Assembly: GCA_026826555.1 (NCBI GenBank)
Contig: JAKSZT010053887.1
Coordinates: 63,466,167 to 63,530,166, forward strand
Reading direction: 5' to 3'
Length of the DNA stretch: 64,000 nt
Source: Tolypeutes matacus
Taxonomy: Eukaryota > Chordata > Mammalia > Cingulata > Chlamyphoridae
Position numbers and translations under genes: made by a program. Below the pieces are notes generated by a model, which had not been told where the DNA came from, made no database searches, and worked only from the letters and a program-made list of their open reading frames with translations. The stretch's first letter is position 1, and every line of letters begins with the position of its first letter. Shown piece by piece: positions 23,656-35,970 of this stretch.

Positions 23656-24672
23656 TTTTTATTTACTATCATTATCACATTTTCTAGTTTTTGTTGCAGG
23701 GGGGAAAAGGTTGGTAAGCTACACATAACAAAATGCCATTTAAGACCTAGTCAGTCCCAAATTGTAGAAGACATGTCTGTCTTTAAACGTAAGTGCATTT
23801 CATAATATGTATAAAATTCAAGAAAGCATGGCAAATAACAAATCCTTGAGTGGTTTTTTCAAATAAAGTCGTTCTTTTATGAATATAGAACTAAAGTCAA
23901 ATAATATAGAATTAATGTGTATTCCATGTTCATGTAACTCCTTTGTATTGCCCTTTAGTTTGAGGATACCAAAGTAGTTACTTGGTGCTATCATGGTGAG
24001 TGGGTAGAGGTATGAAGTACATTGTCTACCAGGGGAGTCGAATTGTGAGGTGTACACTTAGAAAAGACCATGCAGAGACTGCCTGTACTGGGAGCTAAGC
24101 ATATATTGCTGTTACTTTCTTTTTATGTAATATCACTTCACTTATTCAGATAGCTAAGTAATGAAGTACTTTAAAGGAGATAATTTTTTTTCCCAGATAA
24201 CTCAAGCTAATTTGTCCATTCATTCATACAACTAAACATTTAAATAAAAAAAAAAAATCCTTTTTTTTTTTTAACGAAGAAAACTACTTCAAAATGTATT
24301 ACACATTCCCATCTTAGTAAACCGAAAAAAGTGAACACAGTTTCACCATATATGGATAACTTGTGCCAGTTATTTTGACTGCCAGGTATTATTACATTTT
24401 TTAGAAAAAGGACTTATAGCTGGTGAAGTATAGCTGTATATCCCCCTTAAGAGATCTGCTTTTCTGATTAGATCTTTATTTTCTTCTATATTATGGCCTT
24501 GCCCATTTTCTTCAATCACTTTTTAACTTTAATTTTCATTATCCCTTTAGCTTTCTGCCATTTTCTTCCATTTGCTGTACTGTTTAATCTTTATTTATTT
24601 ATTTATTTATTTATTTTTCATCTTCCTTGCTCTTTTCTTTCCTTGCTCCCATCATTCTTCCTTATCTTTTCT
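23656..24672. other. Intron sequence with A/T runs and a TTTA microsatellite
   Basis: An A-run/T-run pair lies at 24240-24273 and (TTTA)n at 24592-24617. No other supported feature. Confidence 0.6.
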
Positions 24673-25303
24673 TGCATGGCAGTTTGAAAATTTTTTTATG
24701 AATCCCAAAAAGAGAAAGATTATGTTTGTAAACAAATCTATTCCTCTGGATGTGGTACCCTTTGATTGCATTAAATTCAGCTGAGGGATCTTTGATTGGG
24801 TTGCTTGATAAGATTGCTTTAAGGCTTTTGCTGTGCTATGGGAGTAAGGAGTGACTCAGTTTGAGTCTCCCGCCCCCTTGCTGGGTCTGATATAAACAGA
24901 AACACACAGAGAGAGACAGATTTACTCAGATAGAGGAAAAGGAAGCTGCCATATTTGATTCTGCCCTGTGAGAGAGGTTTTGCCCACTGCTGAGCTGCAA
25001 AGAGGGAAGCCCCAAGAGACTCAAGGAGCTAAGGCCCAGAGAGAGCGTGAAGGCCCAGTAAGAGACAAACCCTATGCCAGTTTTGCCTACGGCTGCAGAA
25101 AGGCAGAGACCTCAACAGTTTGGTGGCCATCTTTGCCTTGTGGCAGCTGACTTAGTGAGACAGCATCTCTCATGGTGCCTTGGTTTGGACTTTTCACAGC
25201 CTTGGAATTGTAAGCTTTTATCCCAAATAAATATCCTTTATAAAAGCCAATACATTTCTGGTACTTTACATTGGAAACCCTTTGGCAAACTAAAACACCC
25301 TGT
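24673..25303 (+). mobile_element. MaLR-like LTR, sense to ZBBX
   Basis: It begins near TGCATGGCAGTTTG and ends GCAAACTAAAACA. Near its end is AATAAA (25226-25231), followed by a segment like the MaLR 3' end (CATTTCTGGTACTTTACATT). A purine-rich middle part (GAGAGAGACAG) follows a TATAAA at about 24891. It is longer than the copies at 7.2 and 8.2 kb and probably a related subfamily. No clear target duplication, so the edges may be off by a few bases. Confidence 0.6.
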
Positions 25304-26889
25304 GTATTAAGGTTCTTGTTAATATTGGGCCTTGTCCCTGGTGGCCATTATTCAGCAATGACTGGCTGTTTTCTGCTTAGAGCTCATTAACCAGTCATAT
25401 TGTATTATTATTCTCCAATAATTTGCTGATTTTTAAAGTATGAGGCTTTTTTGTTGAGTGCTGAATTCACATCTAATTCTCATACCTAATCTGAGAAATT
25501 AAGGCAGACATCTTATATCTGAATATTAAACAGTACTATTTAAAAGCATCCCTATATTAAAAAAAAATCATTCTATATGAATGGCTGTTATATTTTGTAT
25601 TCTTTATATCCTATCCTGATATTTCTGATTATTATAAATTATCACCAGGTTTGATAGTTGTAGACAGTTTCAGCCCCCATCCTACAACCCAGTGAAATTT
25701 TTTGATGTTCACAGTCAATAGGGGCCATTTTGTACTAGCATGTCTTATTTTACTTAAGAGATAAACCCCTGGTAAATTAAAAAAAAACACACTAATACTA
25801 TTTCCAGTTGCCTAACATGAATTTCAAAGGGCCTTTCTTTTAGTTTATGATTGATTTTTATTTGGCAATGATTCAAAACACTTCAAATATCTGAAAATAA
25901 AGCGTAAATGCATGAGGGGAATTACTAAGGGTAAAAGATCTACTTCTATATTTAGAAAGATTTCCAACATTTAGAATTGAAACACGTTTTTTTTTTTTTT
26001 CTGGTGATAAGCCTCACGTTGATGAAAAATAAGTTCTTAATATCTCCGCTATTCCTAATTCCTTTTAACAAAAAATGATCAGAAGACAGAAAACATGGAA
26101 ATATAGTAATTCAATTCCTTCTACCTCAATTATCTGTTCTCTCACTACTAACTGCCACCCTTCCCAAGGTCTCATCTTTCCAATTAAGAAAATCTTCTTT
26201 CCAATTAAGAATGTATACTCACTATAATCTAATAATGATTTACTTAATCCAGTCTCCCTTTGTGAATGTCATAGTTCAAAATAGAAAATAGAATGCCTTC
26301 TCTTTATCTGCCCTGCATCTTCTATTCATTCTGATTAACCTTGTGTATAAGGGGTTTATATGCAACCCCTTTGCTTTTTTATATCGCCAAAGAAAGGTAT
26401 GCTTATATAGATATGCATAGAAGTGGAAAAATATATCTGCCTGAGCCAATTTACAAGAAAATAACTACTGAGTAGAATCTCAGTTATTGAAAGAATGCAA
26501 TTTATACTTAATAACGTTATGTCTTTTAATTGGCAATGATTAATATCAGCTTTTAGGTTCATATTATCATTAGTCTGTTAATATTAAAAATTATACAGTA
26601 TTTTTAGATCAAAGTCATTTTGGATAATGTCAAGATTACTTGGATGATCTTAATATAATGAGTTCTAAACACTCTGCATTAAACATAGAATAGATGCTGT
26701 GTTGTGCTTCCCAGATCTTCCTTTTCAGGACTGAGACACTGACTTCTCTAGCTGCCTGGAGACTTGCTTGCTAATAGGTCATAGTTGAGTCCCTCCCCAC
26801 GGAAGTGTCCTTGCCCAAAGGCCACTGCCTCTTCCAAGGTTATATTCCTTCCTTGGAGGTAGTCCACATCCAATTTCTGGTTCTGTGAC
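25304..26889. other. Intron sequence, nothing recognised
   Basis: Mostly AT-rich unassigned sequence, with a poly(T) run near 25987-26000. A short direct repeat, TTTCCAATTAAGAA, occurs twice near 26180-26210. Confidence 0.5.
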
Positions 26890-27341
26890 TGTTTATTTTC
26901 TTAGGCTGCTCAAGCATATGCCATGAAATGGGTCAGGTTAAACAATGGGAATTTATTAGCTCACGGTTTGAGGCTGGGAAAAAGTCCAAATCAAGGCATC
27001 ATCAAGGCAATGCTTTCTTCCTGAAGACTGTGGCTTTCTGGGGCTGGCTGTGGTGTTAGCTTGTCACATGGCAGGGCACATGGTGACATTTCCTGGTATC
27101 TCCCTTTCCCTTTCAGCTTCTGGCTGTTCCCTCTGTGGCTTTCTCTCTGTGTATGAATTTCATTCTCTTATAAAGGACTCCAGTAATAGGATTAAGACCC
27201 ATACTGTTAGGACTGGGTCACCCTTTAACTGAAATAACCTCATCAAAGGGTCCTGCTTATAAATGGGTTCACACCTACAGGAATGGATTAGATTTAAGAA
27301 CATGTTTTTTGGGGGGGTACATAAAGCTTCAGACCACCACA
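26890..27341 (-). mobile_element. MaLR LTR, antisense to ZBBX
   Basis: The element runs from TGTTTATTTTCTTAGGCTGC to CAGACCACCACA. It matches the complement of the MST/MLT1 type of MaLR LTR: AATGGGAATTTATTAGCTCA, TTATAAAGGACTCCAGTAAT, and a 5' end with TTTTGGGGGGGTAC. No clean target duplication is visible. Confidence 0.65.
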
Positions 27342-28427
27342 GAGAGGGTATTAAATCCTAGGAGTCTCCTTGGGGATAACTTTGACAGACAATCAGAGCT
27401 CCTCCCATGCCACTGGCAATTGCATTTAAGTATATTTTTCTCTACCTAATACTACTTCCTTCACTCGCCCATAGGTGTTCTTCTCAGAGCACTCCCCAGT
27501 AAAACTCCCGATGCAAATCTCAGAATTTGTTTCCAGGGGAACCTAGCGCCTGTGTAATTCAGAGTAAAATTATAGATAATTGTTGACCTAATTTTAGAGG
27601 ATGCTAGTTTTTGAAGGGCATAAACATCATCCCTTTATTTGCTTTCCAAATTCTGGACTAACTGAGAAATAGATATTAGCATTAGAAGGTAGAAATTAAA
27701 ACATCAACTTTATTACTGATATGATCATAAATGGAGGTTTTGGCATGTATGTTGTGTAGTGAAGAATTAATCTTACCTAAAGAGAGGTCTGGCCTTTGCC
27801 TTCAGCTACTGTGCGTAATCTCCAGGCCCCTGGAATGTTCTACCTTAAAAGAGTGTCTTTGTTTACTTGAGGGCTTCAGTCCCTGGACAGTCTAACAATG
27901 TGATTTATGATGGGGGCTTTGGTAGTAATTGCAGCTATGTTCTTAGGCAACATACTTACGGTAAATATTACTCCTAATTGGTAAATTTCATCTAAACATG
28001 GAGAACTAGAAATACTTCGAGTAAGCCATACCTGAATGTGGTCAGTTTTGTAACTGGCACATCCATATGGGTCTCTGGAAGCCATGCAGATGGAGAGTGG
28101 CCCCAGTGGGAAATGAGCCTTCTAAGCGAGGTATATCCCTCATCTCTTTGAACTGTACTTCTGCTTGAACAGCTGCAAGACCCCTGCAGAAGAGGCATAC
28201 CTAATGCTGTCCTGCTGGCAAAATGTTGTTCTTGTCCTTATCTTTCTGAGTAGACACATGCCAGGAGTGGTTAATGACAGTCTTATGAACCTGAAGGTTT
28301 AGTTAACCCAGACAAACTCTTTGGTGGGCTTTGTAGTTAAGTTTTTGATAAACCATAATTTCAAAACCCAATTGGTAGGATACCCAAAAGATAAATGAAG
28401 AGCCCTTGTACAGGCATCATTGACAAA
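27342..28427. repeat. Unassigned, probably old LTR material
   Basis: Two stretches (about 27460-27560 and 27780-28235) are less AT-rich than the surroundings and look like old LTR sequence (GTAAAACTCCCGATGCAAAT; AGGTCTGGCCTTTGCC; GATTTATGATGGGGGC). I cannot name the family. Short minus-strand ORFs here are not supported as genes. Confidence 0.35.
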
Positions 28428-29215
28428 TTTTAAAAATAGCTTTATTGAGATTTAATTCACATGCCATACAATTCACTGAAGTCTACAATTCAGTAGATTT
28501 TAATATATTCACAGATATGTGCAACCACCACCCCAATTAATTTGAGATAATTTTCATCACCTCAAAAAAGAAACCCCATACCCTGTAGCTTTACTATCCA
28601 ATCCCTCTTACCCCTTACCCACCAGTCCTCAGCAACCACTAGTCTACTTTCTGTCCCCATAGATTTGTCTACTCTGGATATTTCATATCAGTAGAATCAT
28701 ATAATATGTGGTCTTTGTGACTGGTTTCTTTCACTTAGTGTAATGTTTTCAAAGTTCATCCACGTTGTGGCACATACCAGTACTTATCTCTTTTTATGGC
28801 TGAATGTATTCTGTTGTATGGATATATCCTTTTTTAAATCCATGTTTCTACTTTTTGACTGTTAATAATAATCCTGCTATGAATATTTGTTTGCAAGTTT
28901 TTCATGAAAATATGTTTTCACTTCTCTTGGGTATATACTTAGGAGTAGAATTGTTGAGTCATATTAACTCATGTTTAATCATTTGAGAAATTGCCATACT
29001 GCTTTTCCAAAGTGGCAATACCATTTTACATTCCCACCTGGAGTTTATGAGGGTTCTGGGTTCTCCACATCTTAGCCAACACTTGTTACTATCTGACTTT
29101 TAAAATCTAGCCATCTTAGAGGGTGTGACAGGGAATCTCATTGTGGTTTTGATTTTCATTTCCCTGATGACAAATGATGTTGAGCATTTTTTAACATGCT
29201 TATTAGCCATTTGTA
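28428..29215 (-). mobile_element. Older L1 3' fragment
   Basis: It opens with TAGCTTTATTGAGATTTAAT and continues through the complement of L1 3'UTR and ORF2 end (TTTCTTTCACTTAGTG, GTTCATCCACGTTGTGG, GGTATATACTTAGGAG). It resembles older placental L1M-type elements rather than the younger copies nearby. Confidence 0.75.
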
Positions 29216-29714
29216 TATGGTCCTTGAAGAAATGTTGACAAGAATTTTTTCAGAAGACCTAGAGATAAGACAATATAATGGACCACATGTCGGTCAATTT
29301 CAATCCATGGTGATGTTCTTTTGGATGCCAATATTAAGAAAACCTAGGGAAAAGGAAAAGAAGACAGTTGAAAGGGGTGTGGAGAAGGGAGGGTAAGGCT
29401 GCTCTAACCCTCAATGAAGAGTTGTAAGAGCATAAGTGATTTGGAGATTATATTATAGAATCAAGTGACAGATACAATAGCAAACATAGTAAAAAATTTA
29501 GATGCAGTATCAGTGTTTAATGCAGAAATAGCCCGAATGGATTTCAGTGGGAAAGGAGGGTGTTTCTGTGATATTTAGGATAAGAAAGGGAGTCTTTAAG
29601 ATAAAATGCATATATGCCAGCTCAGAAGCCATCAGAGCTGTTGTATCAAATTAAATAACAACATAAATATAAATGTAAAAGTTCTGCTCATAGCAGGTGC
29701 TACATACATTAGGC
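29216..29714. other. Intron sequence, nothing recognised
   Basis: A purine-rich segment at 29340-29395 gives a short charged ORF. No supported feature. Confidence 0.5.
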
Positions 29715-32700
29715 TTTTAAATATATATTTTATTAGAGAGATTATGAACTTACAAAAAAATGATGCACATGTGTGGAATTCTCATACAACACCCTTTCAC
29801 CAACATACTACATTGTTGTGGAACATTTGTTACAGATTATGAGAAAATATCATCAGACTATTACCACTAACTAAGTCTATAGTATACATTTGGTATATTT
29901 TTTCCATACCTCCCTATTATTAACACAGTACATCTTTGGCAGTATTACAGTATTGCTGTTAACTATAGTCCATAGGTTACATTAATTGTATTTTTCCAAT
30001 GCTTCTCCACATTGTAACCACCTTGCAATAGTGATGTACATTTGTTCTAGTTCATAGAAGGACATTCTTATATTTGTACTATTAACCACAATTCTTATCC
30101 AACTTGGAATTCACTATGTTATTCAGTCCCTAGATTACTCTGTAGCTTTCTTTCAATTTTCATTTACTTCCCTACACTATCCTGTCCAGCCACACCACCA
30201 TTTATAAACCAGCTGTGTTAGTTCTACTCACTATAATGTGCCTTCAACTCTATCCATTTCCACACTTTTACAGTCAAGTTAATCAAAACTTCTACATACA
30301 TTAAGCATGGGTACCCCTTCTCAGTCATCCTCTTATCACCTAATAACCTATACTCTACATTTTAACTCCATGCGTTTATTCTTTGTATTTAGTTCATATT
30401 AATGAGACCATGCAATATTTGTTCTTTTGTGTCTGGCTTATTTCACTTAGCATAATCTCTTCAAGGTTCATCCATGTTATCATATGTGTCCCAATTTCAT
30501 TTCTTTTTACAGCAGCATAGTATTCCATAGTATGTGTATACCACATTTTGTTTATCCATTCATTGGTTGATGGACACTTGGGATGTTTCCGTCTTTTGGC
30601 AATTGTGAATAATGCCACTATGAACACCAGTGTGCAAATGTCTGTTTGCACCACAGTTTTCAGTTCTCCTGGATATATTCCTAGTAGAGAAATAGCTGAA
30701 TAATATGGCAGTTCTATATTTAGCTTCCTGAGGAACCACCAAACTGTCTTCCACAGAGACTGCACCATTTTACAATCCCACCAATAGTGAAGGAGTATTA
30801 CTATTTCTACACATCCTCTTCGGCACTTATTGTTTCCTGTTTTTTAAATAATGGCCATTCTGTGTGGTGTGATGATATCTCATTGTCATTTTGATTTGCA
30901 TTTCCCTAATAGCTAGTGGTATTGAACATTTTTTCATGTGCTTTTGGCCATTTGTATTTCCTCTTTGGAAAAATGTCTAAGTCTTTTACCCATTTTTAAA
31001 TTGGGTTGCTTGCTCTTTTATTGTTGAGTTGTATGATTTCTTTATATAGAATGGAAATGGTTTCCAAATATTTTCTCCCATTGAGTGGGCTGCCTTTTTA
31101 CCTTCTTGGTGAAATCCTTTGAATCTCAAAGTGTTTAAATGTGAGGTGGACCCATTTATCCACGTTTTCTTATATTGCTTATGCTTTTGTTGTAAGGTGT
31201 AAGAATCCACCACCTACTACCAGGTCTTGAAGATGTTTCTGTGCATTTTCTTCTAGGAGCTTTATGGTTCCAGCTTTTATAGTTAGATCTTTGATCCATT
31301 TTGAGTTAATTTTTGTATGTGAGATAGGGGTCCTCTTTCTTTCTTTTGGATATGTATATCCAATTCTCCCAGCACCATTTGTTGAATGGACTGCTCTGCT
31401 CGTCTGGGTGGGTTTGGCAGGCTTGTCAAAAATCACTTGACCATAGACGTGAGAGTCTGTTTCTGAACCATCAGTTCGGTTCCATTGGTCTATGTGTCTA
31501 TTTTTATGTTAGTACCATGCTGTTTTTACCACTGTAGCTAGGTAATGTGATTTAAAATCTGGAAGTAAGAGTCCTCAATTTTGCTCTTCCTTTTAAAGAT
31601 GTTTCTGGCTATTCAGGCCCCTTACCCTTCCAAATAAACTTCATAATTGTGTTTTCCATTCTTTAAAATATCCTGGTGGAATTTTTATTAAGATTGCATT
31701 GAATCTATATATAAATTTGGGTAGAATTGACAATGATATTTAGTTTTCCAATCCATGAGCATGGAATGTTCTTCCATTTATTTAGGTCTTTTTTTTGATA
31801 TCTTTTAGAAATGCATTTAAATTTTCTGAATACAAGTGCTTTACGTCCTTGATTAAATTTATTCCTAAATATTTGATTCTTTTAGTAAATGGAATTTTTT
31901 CCCTGACTTCCTCCTCAGATTGCACATTACTAGTGTATAGGAACACTTCTGATTTTTGCATATTAAACTTGTATCCTGCCACTCAGCTGAAATAGTTTAT
32001 TATCTCTAGCAGCATTGTTGTAGATTTTTTGGGACTTTCTAGGTATAGCATCACATCATCTTCAAATAGCGAAAGTTTTACTTCTTCCTTTCTTATTTGG
32101 GTGCCTTTTATTTCTTGTTCTTGCCTGATCACTCAAGCTAGAACCTCTAGCACTATTTTGAACAACATTGGTGACAGTGGGAGTCCTTGTCTTGTTCCTG
32201 ATCTCAAGGGGAAAGCTTTCAGTCTTTCACCATTGAGTCCAGTGTTAGCTGTGGGTTTTTCATATATGGCCTTTATCATGTTGAGAAAGTTTCATTAAAT
32301 TCCTATCTTTTGTAGTGTTTTTATCAAGAAAGGATGCTCTATTTTGTCACATACCCTTTCTGCATCAATTGATAAGATTGTGTGTTTTTTCTTTATTGAT
32401 TTATTTATGTGGTGTATTATATTGATTGATTTTCTTGTGTTGAACCACCCTTGCATGCCTGGTATAAAGCCTACTTGATCATGATGAATAATTCTTTTAA
32501 TGTGTTGTTGGATTCAATTAGCAAGTATTTTGCTGAGGATTTTTGCATATGTAATCATTAGGGAAATGTGTCTATAATTTTCTTTTTTTTGTAGTATCTT
32601 TATCTGGCTTTGGTATTAGGATGATATTGGCTTCATAGAATGAATTCAATAGCATTCCTTCTTGTTCAATTTTTTGGAAGAGTTTGAGTAAGATTGTTGT

Positions 32701-33526
32701 TAAGTCTTCTTTGAATGCTTGGTAGAATTCACCTGTGAAACCATCTGGTCATTTTGGGGAGTTTGATGACTGTTTCAATCTCTTTTGACTGGTTTGTGGA
32801 GGTCTTCTCTTTCTTTTAGGGTCAGTGTAGGTTGTTCGTACATGTCTAGGCGTTTTTGCATTTCATCTATATTGTCTAGTTTGTTGGTATGCAGTCACTC
32901 ATAGTATCCTCTTATGATCTCTTATTTTGTGGGGTCAGTAGTAATGTCTCTGTTTTCATTTTTTATTTTATTTATTTGAATCCTCTCTTTCTCTCTTTGT
33001 GAGTTTAGCTAAGGGTTTGTCGATTTTGTTAATCTTCTCAAAGAGCCAACTTTTGGTTTTGTTAATTCTCTCTATTGTTTTTTTGTTTTCAATTTCATTT
33101 ATTTCTGTTCCAATCTTTGTTATTTCATTCCTTCTGCTTGCTTTGGGAATAGTTTGCTGTTCTTTTTCTAGTTCCTCCAGCTGTGTAGTTAGGTCATTGA
33201 TTTTAGCTCTTTCTTCTTTTTTAAATAAGCATTGAGGACTATAAATTTCCCTCTTAGCATTTCCTTTGCTGCATCCCATTGGTTATGATATATTGTGTTC
33301 TTATTTTCATTCATCTACAGATATTTATTGATTTTTCTTGCAATTTCTTCTTTGACCCATTGATTGTTTAAGAGTGCATTGTTTAACCTCCATATATTTG
33401 TGGATTTTCCCTTTTTCCACCTGTTATTGATTTTCAGCTTTATTCCATTATGAACAGAGAAAGTGCTTTATATAATCTCAATCTTGTTTAATTTATGGAG
33501 ATCTGCTTTGTGACCCAACATATGGT

Positions 33527-33775
33527 CTATCTTGGAGAAAGATCCATGAGCACTTGAGAAGAATGTATATCCTGCTTTTTGGGGGTGCACTGTTCTGTAT
33601 ATGTCTGTTTCTTATTGATCCTCTGCTGAGATGTTCTATCCAATGCTGAGAGTGGTGTGTTGAAGTCTCCAACTATTATTGTAGAGACTTCTCTTTCTCC
33701 CTTCAGTTTTGCCAGTGTTTGCCTCATGTACTTTGGGCCATCCTGGCTAGGTGCATATACATTTATGTTTTTCAT
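33527..33775 (-). pseudogene. L1 ORF2 endonuclease remnant
   Basis: An 82-codon open stretch matches the L1 ORF2 AP-like endonuclease. It has INVYAPSQDGPKYMRQTL and VGDFNTPLSALDRTS; the GDFN motif carries conserved catalytic Asp and Asn residues. Frame breaks on both sides mean no functional nuclease. Confidence 0.75.
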
Positions 33776-34169
33776 TTCTTCCTGGGGAATTTCCCTTTTT
33801 ATTAATATATAATGTCCTTCCTTGTCTGTAATAACAGTTTTGCTCTTAAAGTCTATTTCATCTGATACTTAAGTGGCTATGCAATTTTTTTTTTGTTTTT
33901 GTTTTTGTTACTGCATGTGTAGAATACCTTTCTCCAGCCTTTCACTTTGTCTTGGTATCCTTGTAGACAGCATATAGATGGCTCATATGTTCTTATCCAT
34001 TTTACCAGTATGTGTCTTTTTTGGGGGAAGTTTAAACCATTAATATTCAATGTTATTACTATAAAGGCAGTTCCTACTTCACCCATTTTGACCTTTGGGT
34101 TTTATCTGCCATATTTTATTTTCACCACTCTTTTTATACTTTAAGTTACTTTTATAATAATATTCATTT

Positions 34170-34697
34170 CTAGACTCTCTTCCAAACCTCTTTCTCCTGT
34201 CTTGTCTTTTCAGGTTGTAGCACTCCCTTTAATATTTTCTGCAAAGCTTGTCTCTTGTTTACAAGTGCTCTCAGTTTCTGTTTATCTGTGAATATTCTAA
34301 ACTCGCCCTCACTTTTGAAAGACAATCCTGCTGGATAGAAGATTCTTGGCTGACATTTTTTCTCTTTCAGTATCTTAAGTATATCATACCACTGCCTTCT
34401 TGTCTCCGCGGTTTCTGATGAGAAATCAGCATTTAATCTTATTGGGTATCTGTTGTATGTGATGCATTGCTTTTCTCTTGGTGCTTTCAGAATTCTCTCT
34501 TTGTCTTTGGCATTTGACATTCTAATTAGTATGTGTTTTGGATTTGGTCTATTCGGATTTGTTTGGATAGGAATATGTTGTGTTTCTTGATCATGGATAT
34601 CTATGTCCTTCAATAGGTTTGGGAAGTTTTCAACCATTATTTCTTTAAATATTCCTTCTGCCCCTTTTCTCTTCTCTTCTCTTTTTGGGACACCCAT
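34170..34697 (-). pseudogene. L1 ORF1 remnant (RNA-binding part)
   Basis: A 175-codon open stretch holds the middle and C-terminal part of L1 ORF1p, the RNA-binding nucleic-acid chaperone of the L1 RNP. Visible landmarks are GIFKEIMVENFPNL near residues 14-27, the RRM segment with HILIRMSNAKDKERIL near 60-75, and the C-terminal domain with RLNADFSSETAETRRQW near 95-112 and the typical ending near LQKILKG. The trimerising coiled coil is upstream and out of frame. It is the best preserved protein-coding remnant in this element. Confidence 0.8.
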
Positions 34698-35820
34698 GAC
34701 ACATATGTTTGCTCATCTCTTGCCATCATTTAATTCCTGGAGACTCTGTTAAGTTTTTTTCCGTTCTTTTCTTTATATGTTCTTTTGTATGTTTGCTTTT
34801 GGAGGCCATGTCTTCAAGCTCACTTATCCTTCTGCCTTCTCAAATCTGCTGTTATATGCCACCAATGTATTTTTAATTTCATTTATTGTGCTTTTGATTC
34901 CCATAAAATCTATTTTTCTATGTATGATTTCAAATTATTCTTTGTACTAACCCAGTGTTGTTTTTTTTAAACAAATCAATTTTATTGATAAATATTAGTA
35001 AAGCATACTGTCCATCCAAAGTATACAATCAGTGATATTTGGCATAAACACATAGTTGTGCATTCAACACTTCAATCATTATTAGAGCATTTTTATTATT
35101 TGATAATAATTATAATAATAAACAAAAAAAAAACCAGACAAAAAATTCATTTCCTCTCAATTTCTCTATGCTTCCTCTGCTGTACATAGCTGTTATTTCT
35201 GGCTATTCTTGCATATTTATTTATTTATTTTAAAGCAGCTTTATGAGATATATTCACATACCATACAATCTATCCAAATTGTATAATTGATGGCTCTTAG
35301 CATAATCACAATGTTCTGCATTTATGACCAAAGAAAAAATTTTAGAACAGTTTCATTACTCCAAAAAGAAAAATACCACAAACCTTAGCAGTCACCTCTC
35401 AATCCCTCTTTCCTTCTCCAGCCTTACATAACCACTAATCTAATTTCATCTTTGTGAGTTGATTTATATTTGCATATTAAATAAATGGAATCATACAATG
35501 AGTAGTACTTTGTTTCTGGTTTCTTTCACTTAGCATAATTTTTTTTGTCTGATATTAAGATCTTGTAACATTAACATACATTTAATGTTCAGTTTCAAAG
35601 ATAAACAGTCTTATATATACAATATTACCCATATTCTATTTCACATGAAGTTTTATGATGCTATACAATCCCATGTTTCATTTTTAGCTTGAATCTTAGT
35701 AATTTACATGACCTTAGACTATCCCTTTCAACCACTGTCATATCCATATAATAGCATTGTTAGTTACCAGCACTATGATGTGGTTTTACCTTTTCTATTC
35801 ATTTACAAAGATCAAAACAC

Positions 35821-35970
35821 TCTTTTTTTGTTTTGTTTTGTTTTTTAGTTAGACTAGTAAAAAGAATTTATTTTGGAAATGGGGGAAAGAACAGAGCTTG
35901 CTGAAAAATGGGAGAAAAAGATGGAAATACACACCAAGACTTGGTGCGGGCCCATCTAGGCAGAGAGAGC
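35821..35970 (-). mobile_element. 150-bp poly(A) retrocopy inside L1
   Basis: The insert is flanked by CAAAACAC on both sides (35813-35820 and 35971-35978), with TCTTTT beyond giving a longer imperfect duplication. On the minus strand it ends CAAAATAAATTC, then about 15 bases, then an A-rich tail with AAAAC units. The AATAAA signal just before the tail makes it a 5'-truncated retrocopy of a polyadenylated RNA. Source not identified. Confidence 0.65.

Larger units (their letters stand above)
29715..34965 (-). mobile_element. L1 element, nearly complete, decayed
   Basis: In minus-strand order: end of the ORF1 N-terminal part (34965-34700), ORF1 C-terminal part (34697-34170), ORF2 endonuclease (about 34085-33400, including VGDFNTPLS), reverse transcriptase (about 32900-31780), ORF2 C-terminal part (31436-30394, including EYYAAVKRNEIG) and a 3'UTR (30390-29715). 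Stops and frameshifts break both ORFs, so it is immobile. Its 5' end stops at 34965, exactly where another L1 3' end begins. Most 60-175-codon ORFs on either strand here are parts or shadows of this element. Confidence 0.85.

Noticed and set aside
31782..34144. Pairs of opposite-strand ORFs around 31.8, 33.0 and 34.0 kb
   Set aside because: The minus-strand members are L1 ORF2/ORF1 pieces and the plus-strand members their shadows.
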